NCBI RefSeq assembly: GCF_900114215.1
Contig: NZ_FOSG01000003.1
Location: 124,001 to 188,000 of the forward strand
DNA from: Streptomyces mangrovi
GTDB lineage: Bacteria > Actinomycetota > Actinomycetes > Streptomycetales > Streptomycetaceae
Direction: 5' to 3'
Length of the DNA stretch: 64,000 nt
The notes beneath the pieces were generated by a model, which made no database searches, had not been told where the DNA came from, and worked only from the letters and a program-made list of their open reading frames with translations. Below, piece by piece: positions 28,550 through 39,287 of the stretch. The stretch's first letter is position 1; each line of letters begins with the position of its first letter. Position numbers and translations under genes: made by a program.

Positions 28550-30532
28550 TCAGCGCCCGTACCGCCGGCGGGCCTCGGCCACCCGCCCCAGCACCCTGGA
28601 CAGGACCTGACTGCCGGCCGGCACCAGCGGCGGCTCGTATGTCCACGCGTGGCCGACCCAGGGGTCGGCGAGGTGGTCGTCGGGGACGGGGGTGATCCGC
28701 AGCAGCGACCGCCACAGCGGGTCGAGCACGGGTCCGTACTCCCGCGCCTCCTCCCGGTCGGCGACCATCATCAGATGGACCCCGGCGGACGGCCCCTCGT
28801 CCGCGAGGTAGCGCAACCGGGTGACGGCACGGTCGTCGAAACCGTGCGGGAAGTCGTGGACGATCAGCAGCTGCCCGGCCAGGTCCACGTCCGGCGGGAG
28901 CGCGTCGGTGGCACGGGTGCGCTCCGCCATCCGCACCAGATCGACACGGCGGGTCAGCCCGGCGAGCACCTGGGCGACGCCCTGCGGGCCCGTGGCGGGC
29001 GGCTCGCGCAGCGCGCCGGACTCCGTCAGCGGGGCCAGGGCGGGCCCCGCGGAGCCGGTGGGGTCGAGCACGTGCACGGTGAGCTCGCCGGCCGGGTGGA
29101 CGGCGAGCAGCCGGCCGGCGACGGCGGTGGCCAGCTCACCGGCCAGGCGGCGCGTCCGGTGCGGGTCCGCCGTGGGGGAGGCGGCCGAAGAGGCGCGTCC
29201 GGCGTCGATCCACAGCCCGCGCTCCAGGGGCAGCCGTACCAGCATGGGCACGCGCAGGCCGCTGTGCTCGGGAAGAGCTAGGTCGCCCAGGCGCACCGCC
29301 ATCGGCGCCTGCGCGGGCACCCGGTAGGCGTCCCAGACAGGACTGTCCCAGCGGGCGAAGGCGGGCGGCAGGGCCGGTTCGACGACCTCGGACTCGGCGG
29401 TGAGCTGGGCGAGATCGCGCTCGAGGGCGGCCCGGGCCCGGTCGACGAGCTCGGCGCGGCGCTCCCCGGCCCGGGCGCGGGCGGCCTCCGCGCCCGGGCC
29501 GAGCCTGGAGCGCGGGTCGGCCAGCGCCTCGTCCATTTCCCGCTCCATGCGCGAGTCGGCGAAGTCGACCGCGCCGCGGTAGGCGGCGGTGGTGCGGGCC
29601 AGGTCCTCGAACATGCCCCAGACCTGGTTGTGGAGCCGCTCCTCCATGCTCCGGCCCGGCCCGTCGCCCGCCACGGGCCGGTCGGGCGTTTCAGGCCGAG
29701 CAGAGGGCGGCGGCACAGGGGGTGGCGGCGCGGCCGCCGCGCGGGGCGTACGGCGGGGGTGGCGGTAGTCCACCGGCCCCGAAGCGGCGGGCGCGGGCGG
29801 TGCGGGCGGTGCGGGCGGCCCCGCGGGAGCGGGCCGGAGCGCCGCGGCGGCTTCCGGCGGCGCCTCCGGGAGCGCTTCCGGTGCGGTGCCCTGTGCGCCG
29901 GGCGGCCCGCCGACCGGCGCGGTACGTCGGCCACGCACCTCGCCTCCGGCGCGGGCCGGCGGCGGTGCCGGCGCACGGGCAGCACCCGCTGCGATGCCCT
30001 CCTCCACGGCGGCGGCCGACTCGCGTGCCCGGGGCAGCCCCTGGTCCTCCAGCAGGGCGGCGAGCCCGCCCGCGTAGCCCTGGCCGACCGCGCGTACCTT
30101 CCAGGCGCCCTGCCGGCGGTAGAGCTCCACCGCGACGACGGCGGACTCGGTGCCGAGCCCGGTGACGGTGTAGCCGGCGACGTCGGTGCCGTCCGGGCCG
30201 GTGACGGCCACCACGGGGGCGGCCAGCGCCCCGAAGGAGAGCGACCTGCCGGCCCCGGTGGACAGGGCGAGCAGCACGTTGACCCGGTGTACGGCCTCGG
30301 GGAGCGCCTCCAGGTCCACCGCGATCCGGTGGTCGGCGGCGGCCTGCCGGGAGACCTCCAGCCCGGGCAGAGGGGGAGAGCCGAGGTGGGCTATCCAGCC
30401 CGGATCCCGCAGCCGCCCGGCTTCGTCGCCCAGCGTCACTGCGGCGATCACCGGCCCTCCCGCCGACACCCGGATCTCCAGACGGCTCCCGGGCAGTGGG
30501 TGGTTCTGCCCCCGGACCAGTTCGGCCGCCAT
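28550..30532 (-). CDS. TerD-domain protein with Pro/Ala linker and FtsK-like C-terminus
   Basis: A 660-aa multidomain protein. Residues 1-180 are a TerD domain (AELVRGQNHPLPGSRLEIRVS, VNVLLALSTG, AVVAVELYRRQGAWKVRAVGQ), a beta-sandwich that binds Ca2+ in characterised members. About 190-310 is a Pro/Ala-rich linker. The remainder has a helical segment (MEERLHNQVWGMFEDLART) and an alpha/beta domain recalling FtsK/SpoIIIE ATPases: LWIDAGRA, a strand VHVLDPTG, GQLLIVHDFPHGFDDRAV in the Walker B position and AGVHLMMVADREE. I see no Walker A, so the motor part is probably inactive. Ter proteins are proposed to link metal stress with DNA processing. The start at 30532 gives a clean TerD N-terminus. 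Confidence 0.75.
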   Translation of the reverse strand: MAAELVRGQNHPLPGSRLEIRVSAGGPVIAAVTLGDEAGRLRDPGWIAHLGSPPLPGLEVSRQAAADHRIAVDLEALPEAVHRVNVLLALSTGAGRSLSFGALAAPVVAVTGPDGTDVAGYTVTGLGTESAVVAVELYRRQGAWKVRAVGQGYAGGLAALLEDQGLPRARESAAAVEEGIAAGAARAPAPPPARAGGEVRGRRTAPVGGPPGAQGTAPEALPEAPPEAAAALRPAPAGPPAPPAPPAPAASGPVDYRHPRRTPRAAAAPPPPVPPPSARPETPDRPVAGDGPGRSMEERLHNQVWGMFEDLARTTAAYRGAVDFADSRMEREMDEALADPRSRLGPGAEAARARAGERRAELVDRARAALERDLAQLTAESEVVEPALPPAFARWDSPVWDAYRVPAQAPMAVRLGDLALPEHSGLRVPMLVRLPLERGLWIDAGRASSAASPTADPHRTRRLAGELATAVAGRLLAVHPAGELTVHVLDPTGSAGPALAPLTESGALREPPATGPQGVAQVLAGLTRRVDLVRMAERTRATDALPPDVDLAGQLLIVHDFPHGFDDRAVTRLRYLADEGPSAGVHLMMVADREEAREYGPVLDPLWRSLLRITPVPDDHLADPWVGHAWTYEPPLVPAGSQVLSRVLGRVAEARRRYGR

Positions 30533-30618
30533 GGCCGCGCCCCCTCCCGCGTGTGTTCCGCTGTGCCCCGCATCCGGCCGGAGGCCCCCCATGGCCTCCC
30601 GCGGCCGCTCGCCGCCTC

Positions 30619-31197
30619 CTACAGCAGGGGGGTTATCGAGGGCATCAGGTCCTGGAAGGTGCGGCCGTTGGCCTCGGTGCCCAGGGCGGTCATCTGCCAG
30701 CCCTCGCCCTGGCGGTGGACCTTGGCCATGATCTGCGCGGTGTGCCGGCCGCCGCCGGTGAGGGTGTAGCGCGCCAGCTCCTGGCCGTTCGTCTCGTCCA
30801 CCAGCCGGCAGAAGGCGTTCTGCACCTCGGCGAAGGTCTGGCCGGTGAAGGAGTTCACGGTGAAGACGATCTGGTCGATGTGGACCGGGACCCGCTGCAG
30901 GTCCACCAGGATCGCCTCGTCGTCACCTCCCTGCCCGGCGCCGCCGACGAGGTTGTCGCCGGTGTGCCGCACGGAGCCGTCGTCGCTCACCAGGTGGCGG
31001 AAGAAGACGACGTCCACGGGCTGCTGGCCGGCGAAGAGCACGGCCGAGGCGTCCAGGTCGATCTCCTGGGTGCGGCGGCCGAACAGGCCGCGGCGGGGAG
31101 CCGCCTGCCAGCCGAGCCCCATCCGCACCGCGGTCAGGGTGCCCCCGTCGGACTTCTGCAGGCTGACCGCCTGCCCCTTGGACAAGTTGACCGTCAC
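30619..31197 (-). CDS. terD: TerD-family protein
   Basis: A 192-aa protein starting MTVNLSKGQAVSLQK, the classic TerD opening, with DASAVLFAGQQPVDVVFFRH and the Ca2+-binding-loop stretch GDDEAILVDLQRVPVHIDQI near residue 85. Chosen GTG at 31197 has GGGGA about eight bases upstream and gives the standard TerD length; the open frame upstream to 31266 is not needed. TerD proteins are cytoplasmic stress proteins associated with tellurite resistance, and in Streptomyces with differentiation. It is transcribed toward the larger TerD-FtsK-like gene and terC. Confidence 0.93.
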   Translation of the reverse strand: MTVNLSKGQAVSLQKSDGGTLTAVRMGLGWQAAPRRGLFGRRTQEIDLDASAVLFAGQQPVDVVFFRHLVSDDGSVRHTGDNLVGGAGQGGDDEAILVDLQRVPVHIDQIVFTVNSFTGQTFAEVQNAFCRLVDETNGQELARYTLTGGGRHTAQIMAKVHRQGEGWQMTALGTEANGRTFQDLMPSITPLL

Positions 31198-31355
31198 GTG
31201 CGTTCCCCTCTTTCCAGCCATTGTGATCGGCCGCCGTCCCCGGCGACTGCCACGAACCCTACGCACCGCCGTCGGCGGCTCGGACGGGGCGGCCGGGCTT
31301 TGTGTCGTTCCTGCAACACTTCCTCATGGCTCCGCCGCCCCGCGTCGCCCTCACG

Positions 31356-33503
<2,148 letters not shown>

Positions 33504-33634
33504 GTCCACCACGTTACGTCCCCTCACTGACAACCGGGGACGGCTTCCGGGCCCCGCCCGGAGCGCCGGGGCACGGCCCGGATACGGCCGGAGCGCGGCC
33601 CGGCCGCCACCGGCGAGGGGGCTTTCCTTGAAGC

Positions 33635-33667
33635 GTTCAGGTTCTGTCCACTTCCCGCCCATGTAAC
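33635..33667 (+). promoter_or_regulatory. PHO-box-like direct repeats upstream of the glycerophosphodiesterase gene
   Basis: Three adjacent 11-base units start GTTCA (33635), GTCCA (33646) and GCCCA (33657). This is the format of Streptomyces PhoP sites (11-nt direct repeats near GTTCACC). The array lies 60-90 bases before the start codon. glpQ-type genes of S. coelicolor are known to depend on PhoP, so the position makes sense; the second and third units are degenerate. Confidence 0.5.
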
Positions 33668-33726
33668 CGGCCGCCGATGCCGGAATGCTTCTGGGGTCAG
33701 TGCACCGAAGACGTGAGGAGTCCCCC

Positions 33727-34719
33727 GTGCCCCTACGCCCCGCTGCCACCGTCACCGGTTCACTCGCCGGCCTCTGCGCGCTCGTCCTGTCAGCCGTCCC
33801 CGCCCAGGCCGCACCTGCGGCCGGGACCCCCGTCCCGGTCGCGCACCGCGGGGCCTCCGGCTACGCGCCCGAGAACACCCTGGCCGCCGTCGACGCCGCC
33901 CGTGCCCTGGACGTCAAGTGGGTGGAGAACGACGTGCAGCGCACCAGGGACGGCGAACTCGTCGTGATGCACGACGCCACCCTGAGCCGCACCACGGACG
34001 TCGAGGAGGTCTTCCCCGACCGCGCTCCCTGGAGGGTCGCGGACTTCACCGCCGCCGAGATCGCGCAGCTGGACGCGGGAAGCTGGTTCGACCCGCTGTA
34101 CGCGGGCGAGCGGGTGCCCACCCTGGAGCAGTACCTGCGGCACCTGGACCGCACCGGCCAGAACCTGCTGCTGGAGATCAAGCGGCCCGAGCTCTACCCG
34201 GGCATCGAGGCCGACATCCTGGGCGAGCTGCGCAGCGAGGGCTGGCTGGACCGGCGGCACGTGCGCGGCAAGCTGGTCGTCCAGAGCTTCGGGGCCGACT
34301 CGGTGCGGGCCGTGCACGAGCAGGCGCCGGCCGTCAGGACCGGTTTCCTGGGCACCCCCGCCGTCGGGGAGCTGCCGATGTACGCGCGGTTCAGCGACCA
34401 GATCAATCCGCCCCACACCACCCTGACCGGGGAGTACGTGCGGCAGGTCCAGGCACTGAAGGGCCCCCACGGCAAGCCGCTGGAGGTCTTCACCTGGACG
34501 GTGAACGGCGCGGAGGCGGCCCGCCGGGTCGCCGCCATGGGCGTGGACGGGATCATCTCCAACTACCCGGACGTCGTCCGGGACGCCACCCGGTCCGGCG
34601 CCGGGGACGGCGGACGGGAGGAGTCCCGGGAAGAGGAGCCGGAGGAAGAGCTGGAGGAGGCGGTGGAGGAAGCGCGGGAGGCGGCCCGGGAGGCGGGCAT
34701 CTCCTTCCCCGCTCCCTGA
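33727..34719 (+). CDS. glpQ: Secreted glycerophosphodiester phosphodiesterase
   Basis: Hydrolyses glycerophosphodiesters to glycerol-3-phosphate and an alcohol, probably for phosphate scavenging. The 330-aa protein has a signal peptide ending at AQA-AP (about residue 23), then the GDPD barrel: [17 protein letters not shown] (catalytic His), VENDVQ metal ligands, [11 protein letters not shown] with the second catalytic His, and LLEIKRP. The C-terminal 40 residues are an acidic Glu-rich helix ([20 protein letters not shown]) outside the barrel. The GTG start has GAGGAG about nine bases upstream. PHO-box-like repeats precede it. Confidence 0.92.
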   Translation: MPLRPAATVTGSLAGLCALVLSAVPAQAAPAAGTPVPVAHRGASGYAPENTLAAVDAARALDVKWVENDVQRTRDGELVVMHDATLSRTTDVEEVFPDRAPWRVADFTAAEIAQLDAGSWFDPLYAGERVPTLEQYLRHLDRTGQNLLLEIKRPELYPGIEADILGELRSEGWLDRRHVRGKLVVQSFGADSVRAVHEQAPAVRTGFLGTPAVGELPMYARFSDQINPPHTTLTGEYVRQVQALKGPHGKPLEVFTWTVNGAEAARRVAAMGVDGIISNYPDVVRDATRSGAGDGGREESREEEPEEELEEAVEEAREAAREAGISFPAP

Positions 34720-34735
34720 CCGCCCGGCCGCCGAA

Positions 34736-34774
34736 CCCGCCGCGGGCCGCGTCCGCGTACCGGCCCGCGGCGGG
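34736..34774 (+). terminator. Terminator after glpQ
   Basis: A perfect 13-bp stem (34736-34748 with 34762-34774) with a 13-base loop follows the glpQ stop by about 17 bases and is followed by a short T-containing stretch. Confidence 0.75.
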
Positions 34775-34797
34775 GGCCGTTTCCGTAGACTCGCCCC

Positions 34798-35358
34798 ATG
34801 ACCGAGACACCGGCCGAGGGCGCCGTCACGACCGCGGCCTGGACCGTACGGGACACCCCGATCGGCCCGCTGCTGCTCGCGGCGACCGGGCGGGGGCTGG
34901 TGACCGTCGTCTTCCACGCCCAGGAGCGGACGGTGCGCCGGTGCCTGGCCCGGCTCGCCGCGCGGCTGGGCACCGAACCGGCTCCCGGCGGGGACGACCC
35001 GGTCCTGGCCGAAGCGGCCCGGGAGCTGGACGCGTACTTCAGCGGCGGGCTGCGGGAGTTCTCCCTGCCCCTGGACTGGACCCTGACCTCAGGGTTCAAC
35101 GAACGGGTGCTGCGGACGCTGGCCGCCTCCGTGCCCTACGGCGGCACCGTCGGCTACCAGGCACTGGCCGACCGCGTCGGCGAGCCGGGCGCGGCACGCG
35201 CGGTGGGCGTCGCCATGGGGTCCAACCCGCTGCCGGTCGTGGTTCCGTGCCACCGGGTGGTGGAGAGCGGTGGCGGGCTGGGCGGCTTCGGCGGCGGGCT
35301 GGAGACCAAGCGGGCACTGCTCGCGCTGGAGGGGGTCCTTCCGGCGCCGCTGTTCTGA
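34798..35358 (+). CDS. ogt: Methylated-DNA--protein-cysteine S-methyltransferase
   Basis: Suicide repair protein that takes the methyl group from O6-methylguanine. The 186-aa protein has the active-site motif VVVPCHRVV (Cys151), the DNA-binding helix region FNERVLRTLAASVPYGGTVGYQALADRVG and the trailing GGLGGFGGGLETKRALLALEG. It has no Ada-type N-terminal phosphotriester domain. A glpQ terminator precedes it, so it probably has its own promoter. Glycine replaces the more common tyrosine in the GGFGGG-type loop. Confidence 0.93.
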   Translation: MTETPAEGAVTTAAWTVRDTPIGPLLLAATGRGLVTVVFHAQERTVRRCLARLAARLGTEPAPGGDDPVLAEAARELDAYFSGGLREFSLPLDWTLTSGFNERVLRTLAASVPYGGTVGYQALADRVGEPGAARAVGVAMGSNPLPVVVPCHRVVESGGGLGGFGGGLETKRALLALEGVLPAPLF

Positions 35359-35440
35359 CCCCTCGCCCCACCCCCCTGTGGCGAACCTCGCTTTCCACAC
35401 GTCCCCCGCCGCTCTCCCCCGGCTGGCAGACTGCCTTTTC

Positions 35441-36775
35441 GTGAAGGACACCTCCCAAATCGCCGAAGCTGCTGACAGCCCGTCGGGCATACCCGGCCCC
35501 CGCGGCACCGCCGCGGTCCCCCGCGGAGCCGGCCTGGCCGCTCTGCGCCGCCGCACCACCGCCGTGCTCGTGGCGGGCCAGATCCTGGGCGGGCTGGGCG
35601 TGGCCACGGGCATCGCGCTGGCCGCCGTGCTGGCCGAGGAGGTCAGCGGTTCCGAGGGGCTGTCCGGTCTGGCGATGACGTCGTCGGTCCTGGGCACGGC
35701 CGTGCTGTCCCTGCCGTTCGCCGCCCTGACCGCGGCGCGCGGCCGCCGCGCGGGCCTCACCCTGGGCTATCTGGTCGGAGCGGTGGGCGGGGGCGTGGTG
35801 GTGCTCGCCGCCGTCCTGGGCAGCTTCCCCCTCCTGCTGCTGGGCACGGCGGCCTTCGGCGCGGGCTCCGCCGCCAACCTCCAGGCCCGTTTCGCCGCCG
35901 CCGACCTCGCCGAGCCCGCCCACCGCGGACGGGCCATCTCCACGGTGGTGTGGGCCACGACCGTCGGCGCGGTCCTCGGTCCGAACATCGCCGCCCCGGC
36001 CGGGCGGAGCGTCCGGGGCCTGGGTGTCCCCGAGGCGGCGGGCCCGTTCCTGTGGGGCGCGGGTGTCTTCCTGCTGGCCGCGACGCTGGTGTTCGTCCTG
36101 CTGCGGCCGGATCCCCTGCTCACCGCCCGCTCCCTGGCCGCCGCCGACGGGCACGCCCCGGAGTCCGCCGAGAGCCGCTCGCTGCGCGCCGGACTCCGTG
36201 CCGTGGCCGCTTCGCCGCGGGCCCGGCTGGCCCTGGTGGCCGTCGCGGGCTCCCACACCACCATGGTCTCGATCATGGTGATGACCCCGGTCGACCTCGG
36301 CCACCACGGCGCGGGCATCGAGCTGATCGGCCTGGTGATCAGCATCCACATCGCGGGCATGTACGCCTTCTCCCCGCTGATGGGCTGGCTGTGCGACCGG
36401 ATCGGCCGGATCCCCGTCGTCCTGGTCGGCGTCGCGGTGCTGGCGTGCTCGGCGCTGGTCGCCGGTACGGCGGACGGCGACCACGTCCGGAGCGCCGCGG
36501 GCCTGTTCCTCCTCGGGCTGGGCTGGTCGGCGGGGCTGGTGGGCGGTTCCACCCTGCTCACCGACTCGGTGCCGCACAGCGCCCGCGCGGCCGTCCAGGG
36601 GCTGTCCGACCTGTCCATGAACGCCGCCGCGGGCGCGGGCGGCGCGCTCGCGGGCCTGGTCGTCGCGCAGGCGGGCTACGGCTGGCTCAACGCGATGGGA
36701 GCGGCCCTGCTCCTGCCGGTCGTCGCACTCGCCCTGCACCTGAGGCTCCGCCCGCCGGCCCCGGACGGCCGGTGA
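35441..36775 (+). CDS. MFS transporter
   Basis: A 444-aa major facilitator protein with about twelve membrane segments and the loop between the first two halves near residue 210-235. The N-terminal domain starts with RRRTTAVLVAGQILGGLGVATGIALAAVLAEE and the C-terminal half carries the motif GWLCDRIGRIPVVLVGV typical of the loop after the second helix of each half. Substrate is unknown; the fold class suggests drug or metabolite export. The GTG start is chosen to leave a roughly 45-residue polar N-terminus; its ribosome-binding site is weak. Confidence 0.88.
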   Translation: MKDTSQIAEAADSPSGIPGPRGTAAVPRGAGLAALRRRTTAVLVAGQILGGLGVATGIALAAVLAEEVSGSEGLSGLAMTSSVLGTAVLSLPFAALTAARGRRAGLTLGYLVGAVGGGVVVLAAVLGSFPLLLLGTAAFGAGSAANLQARFAAADLAEPAHRGRAISTVVWATTVGAVLGPNIAAPAGRSVRGLGVPEAAGPFLWGAGVFLLAATLVFVLLRPDPLLTARSLAAADGHAPESAESRSLRAGLRAVAASPRARLALVAVAGSHTTMVSIMVMTPVDLGHHGAGIELIGLVISIHIAGMYAFSPLMGWLCDRIGRIPVVLVGVAVLACSALVAGTADGDHVRSAAGLFLLGLGWSAGLVGGSTLLTDSVPHSARAAVQGLSDLSMNAAAGAGGALAGLVVAQAGYGWLNAMGAALLLPVVALALHLRLRPPAPDGR

Positions 36776-36877
36776 CACGTCCCGTCCCTCCCGCGCCGCG
36801 GCGCGGCGATGCGCCGTGCCCACCGGCGCACCGCGCCCACCGCCGTACCGCTTCGGCGCGCGGGCCGGGCGCCCCGG

Positions 36878-37615
36878 TCACCCCCTCGGATACACCTGGA
36901 AGGCCACGGCCCGCCGCCCGCCGGTGTGTTCGGCGAGCATGTCCATCACACCGGTGACGAACTCGCGGGCGTACTCGGCGGGCTCCTTGTCGCTGAGCGC
37001 CCCGATGTAGGCGCGGTGCTCGGCGAGGGAGGCGACGGCCCGGTCCACGTCCTCCCGCGCCACCTCCACGGCGTGCGTCGGCTGCGCCGACCCCGCGACC
37101 GCCACCCAGCGCACCCCGTCCCACGGCTCCAGGCCCTGGTCCGCCAGGTCGGTGAAGATCCAGCGGTTGCCCGCGTCCCCAGCCGCGTCCAGCACCGCTC
37201 GGCCGACGGCCCGGTGGTCGGGGGTGTTCCAGTTGACGCCGCCCCAGGTCTCGTGGTGGTTGAGGGTGATGAGCAGTTCGGGCCGGTGGCGGCGGATCGC
37301 GGCGGTCAGGTCGCGGCGCAGGGCGACGCCTTCCTCGACGACCCCGTCCTGGTGGTCCAGGAACTCCACCTTCTCCACCCCGACCACGGCCGCGCTCGCC
37401 CGCTGCTCCGCCTCCCGCACCCGTGCCGCCCGCTCGGGTTCCATGGTGTCGATCCCGGCCTCGCCACGGGTGACCATCAGATAGGCGACCTCCCGCCCGG
37501 CGGCGGTCCACCGGGCGATCGCGGCGGCGGCGCCGTACTCCAGGTCATCGGGGTGCGCGACGATCGCGAGCGCGCGGTTCCAGTCCTCGGGCATGGGGCT
37601 GAGCCGGCCGTCCAC
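36878..37615 (-). CDS. PIG-L family deacetylase (MshB-like)
   Basis: Zinc-dependent N-deacetylase family. The 245-aa protein has the metal/catalytic motif VAHPDDLEYG near residue 19 and NTPDHRAVGRAVLDAA near residue 130, which supplies the third metal ligand. Members act on GlcNAc-type substrates; MshB in mycothiol synthesis and Mca (mycothiol conjugate amidase) belong here. The exact substrate is unclear. GGAGG precedes the GTG start. It is transcribed with the PemK-like gene upstream, separated by 64 bases. Confidence 0.88.
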   Translation of the reverse strand: MDGRLSPMPEDWNRALAIVAHPDDLEYGAAAAIARWTAAGREVAYLMVTRGEAGIDTMEPERAARVREAEQRASAAVVGVEKVEFLDHQDGVVEEGVALRRDLTAAIRRHRPELLITLNHHETWGGVNWNTPDHRAVGRAVLDAAGDAGNRWIFTDLADQGLEPWDGVRWVAVAGSAQPTHAVEVAREDVDRAVASLAEHRAYIGALSDKEPAEYAREFVTGVMDMLAEHTGGRRAVAFQVYPRG

Positions 37616-37679
37616 GGTGGCCTCCTTCGCGGCAGCGCTGTGAGTCGGTTGTGCCGTACCGGGCCAGTATGCGCCCGGG

Positions 37680-38144
37680 TCAGCGCCAGCCGTACCGCCG
37701 CTGGAGGCTGTGCACGACCCGGTTGAACCTCGCCCGGTCCAGCGCGCACGCCTCGCGCCGCATTCCCTGCGGGTGGACGCGCAGCACCCGCTCCAGATCC
37801 ACCCACGAGTCCCGTCCGGAGCGGTCCCAGGGGCCGGATCCGAGCGGCACCCAGTCGTGCTCGCCGTCCCGCCGCCTGCTGGAGAGCTGGACGGCCAGCA
37901 GGGTTCCGGCCGCCTCGCGCGCCACGACCAGGACGGGCCGGTCCTTGCCCCGTCCGTCCATCTCCTCGTACGGCACCCAGGTCCAGACGATCTCTCCGGG
38001 GTCGGGGTCGCCGTCCGGGTCGGGCGCGTAGACCGTCCGCACGGCGCCCACCTCGTCCGCCCGCGCCTGTGTCGTCGCGGTCGGCCCCCGGCTTCCCGGA
38101 GCGTCCCCGATTCCGTCGGCCGTCCTCATCCCGTCCATCGCCAT
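37680..38144 (-). CDS. PemK/MazF-family protein without a visible antitoxin
   Basis: A 154-aa protein matching the PemK/MazF endoribonuclease fold: GEIVWTWVPYEE, GRGKDRPVLVV and LLAVQLSSR strands near residues 49-95, then SWVDLERVLRV and a C-terminal RFNRVVHSLQRRYGWR helix. MazF toxins cut mRNA at short motifs. No antitoxin-sized gene lies on either side: an AIM24 gene is divergent and a PIG-L gene is downstream. It may be a solitary housekeeping relative, as is common in Streptomyces. Several in-frame starts exist (GTG 38150, ATG 38144, ATG 38138). Confidence 0.75.
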   Translation of the reverse strand: MAMDGMRTADGIGDAPGSRGPTATTQARADEVGAVRTVYAPDPDGDPDPGEIVWTWVPYEEMDGRGKDRPVLVVAREAAGTLLAVQLSSRRRDGEHDWVPLGSGPWDRSGRDSWVDLERVLRVHPQGMRREACALDRARFNRVVHSLQRRYGWR

Positions 38145-38248
38145 GGGCACACGCTATCGGCGCCGCCTCCACTCCCTGCCGCGCGGTCCGCACGCCGGGC
38201 CGAGCGCGGCGTCTTGGCGGGGCGCGGGGTTCCGGGGAGCATACGGCC

Positions 38249-38926
38249 ATGCGCAGCGACCTCTTCGCCTCCGAGAACATGGTCCGGCCGGCCACCGCCC
38301 CCGGCATGTCCCTGCAGAATCCGCAGTCGATCCGGTACGTGGTGGACGGCGAGTGCTACGCCCGGCAGGGCGCGATGATCGCCTTCCGGGGAGATCTGAG
38401 GTTCGAGAGAAAGGGGCAGGGGGTGGGGAACTTCCTCAAACGTTCCGTCACCGGCGAGGGGCTCGCCCTGATGTCCGTCAGCGGCCGGGGCGAGGCCTGG
38501 TTCGCCCACGACTCCGCCAACTGCTTCCTCGTCGACATCGACCCCGGCGACAGCCTCACCGTCAACGGGCGCAACGTCCTCTGCTTCGACGCGACCCTCC
38601 AGTACGAGGTGAGGATGGTCAAGGGCGCCGGCATGGCCGGCGGCGGCCTGTTCAACAGCGTCTTCACCGGGCAGGGCAGGCTGGGCGTGGCCTGCGAGGG
38701 CACCCCCGTGGTCATCCCCGTCTCCCCGGACAGCCCGGTCTTCGTGGACACCGACGCGGTCGTCGGCTGGAGCGCCCGGCTGAACACCTCGCTGCACCGG
38801 TCGCAGAGCTTCGGCTCGATGATCCGCGGCGGCTCCGGCGAGGCGGTCCAACTCAGGCTGGACGGCGAGGGGTTCGTGATCGTGCGGCCGAGTGAGTCGC
38901 GCCCGGGCGGCCAGTCGTCCGGCTGA
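38249..38926 (+). CDS. AIM24 family protein
   Basis: A 225-aa protein of the AIM24 (DUF124) family, a trimeric beta-sandwich of unknown biochemical role that in bacteria often sits beside TerD-type and stress genes. Visible family features are GAMIAFRGDLRF near residue 47, GEGLALMSVSGRGEAWFAHDSANCFLVDI and the C-terminal GFVIVRP strand. GGGGAGC lies nine bases before the ATG. Cytoplasmic; no signal peptide. It is divergent from the PemK-like gene. Function not assigned. Confidence 0.85.
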   Translation: MRSDLFASENMVRPATAPGMSLQNPQSIRYVVDGECYARQGAMIAFRGDLRFERKGQGVGNFLKRSVTGEGLALMSVSGRGEAWFAHDSANCFLVDIDPGDSLTVNGRNVLCFDATLQYEVRMVKGAGMAGGGLFNSVFTGQGRLGVACEGTPVVIPVSPDSPVFVDTDAVVGWSARLNTSLHRSQSFGSMIRGGSGEAVQLRLDGEGFVIVRPSESRPGGQSSG

Positions 38927-39287
38927 CGCGGTGGAAGTCCCGTGCCTCCCGCGGCCGGTGTGCCGGCACTCACACGGCAGGCCCGGAAACGGGCCGGGGC
39001 CGATACGGTGTGAGCGTGTTGCCTTCCCCCCGCTTTCTGTCCCGGTCCCCGCACAGGCTCTGCTGTTTCAACGGATCCCTACACCGCCGCCCCCTGCGGG
39101 CGCGGTGCCGTCCGGCGGCCGGAAGGGAGCACCACGGGCGCCCGCCGGCCAGGGCCGGAGCGGGGTCCGGACAAACGGTCGTCTGCCCGCGGCTGTGCGG
39201 CCACCTGCCGCCGCCCGCGGCCCACTGAGCACCGCTCACAGCGGCCGCGGGACCACAAGAGCCGCGGGGGCCGCGGGGGCCGCGGGT
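38927..39287. other. Gene-free region between the AIM24 gene and the small lipoprotein
   Basis: 361 bases between convergent genes without a convincing coding frame. It contains a 6-bp hairpin with a GAAA tetraloop at 38980-38995, a probable terminator element for the AIM24 gene, and GC-rich short direct repeats (GGGGGCCGC) just before 39287. Codon positions in the open frames here show no preference. Confidence 0.5.

Noticed and set aside
39010..39228. A 72-codon plus-strand frame in the gap after the AIM24 gene.
   Set aside because: No ribosome-binding site, Arg/Pro/Cys-rich composition, no codon-position bias and no recognisable domain.
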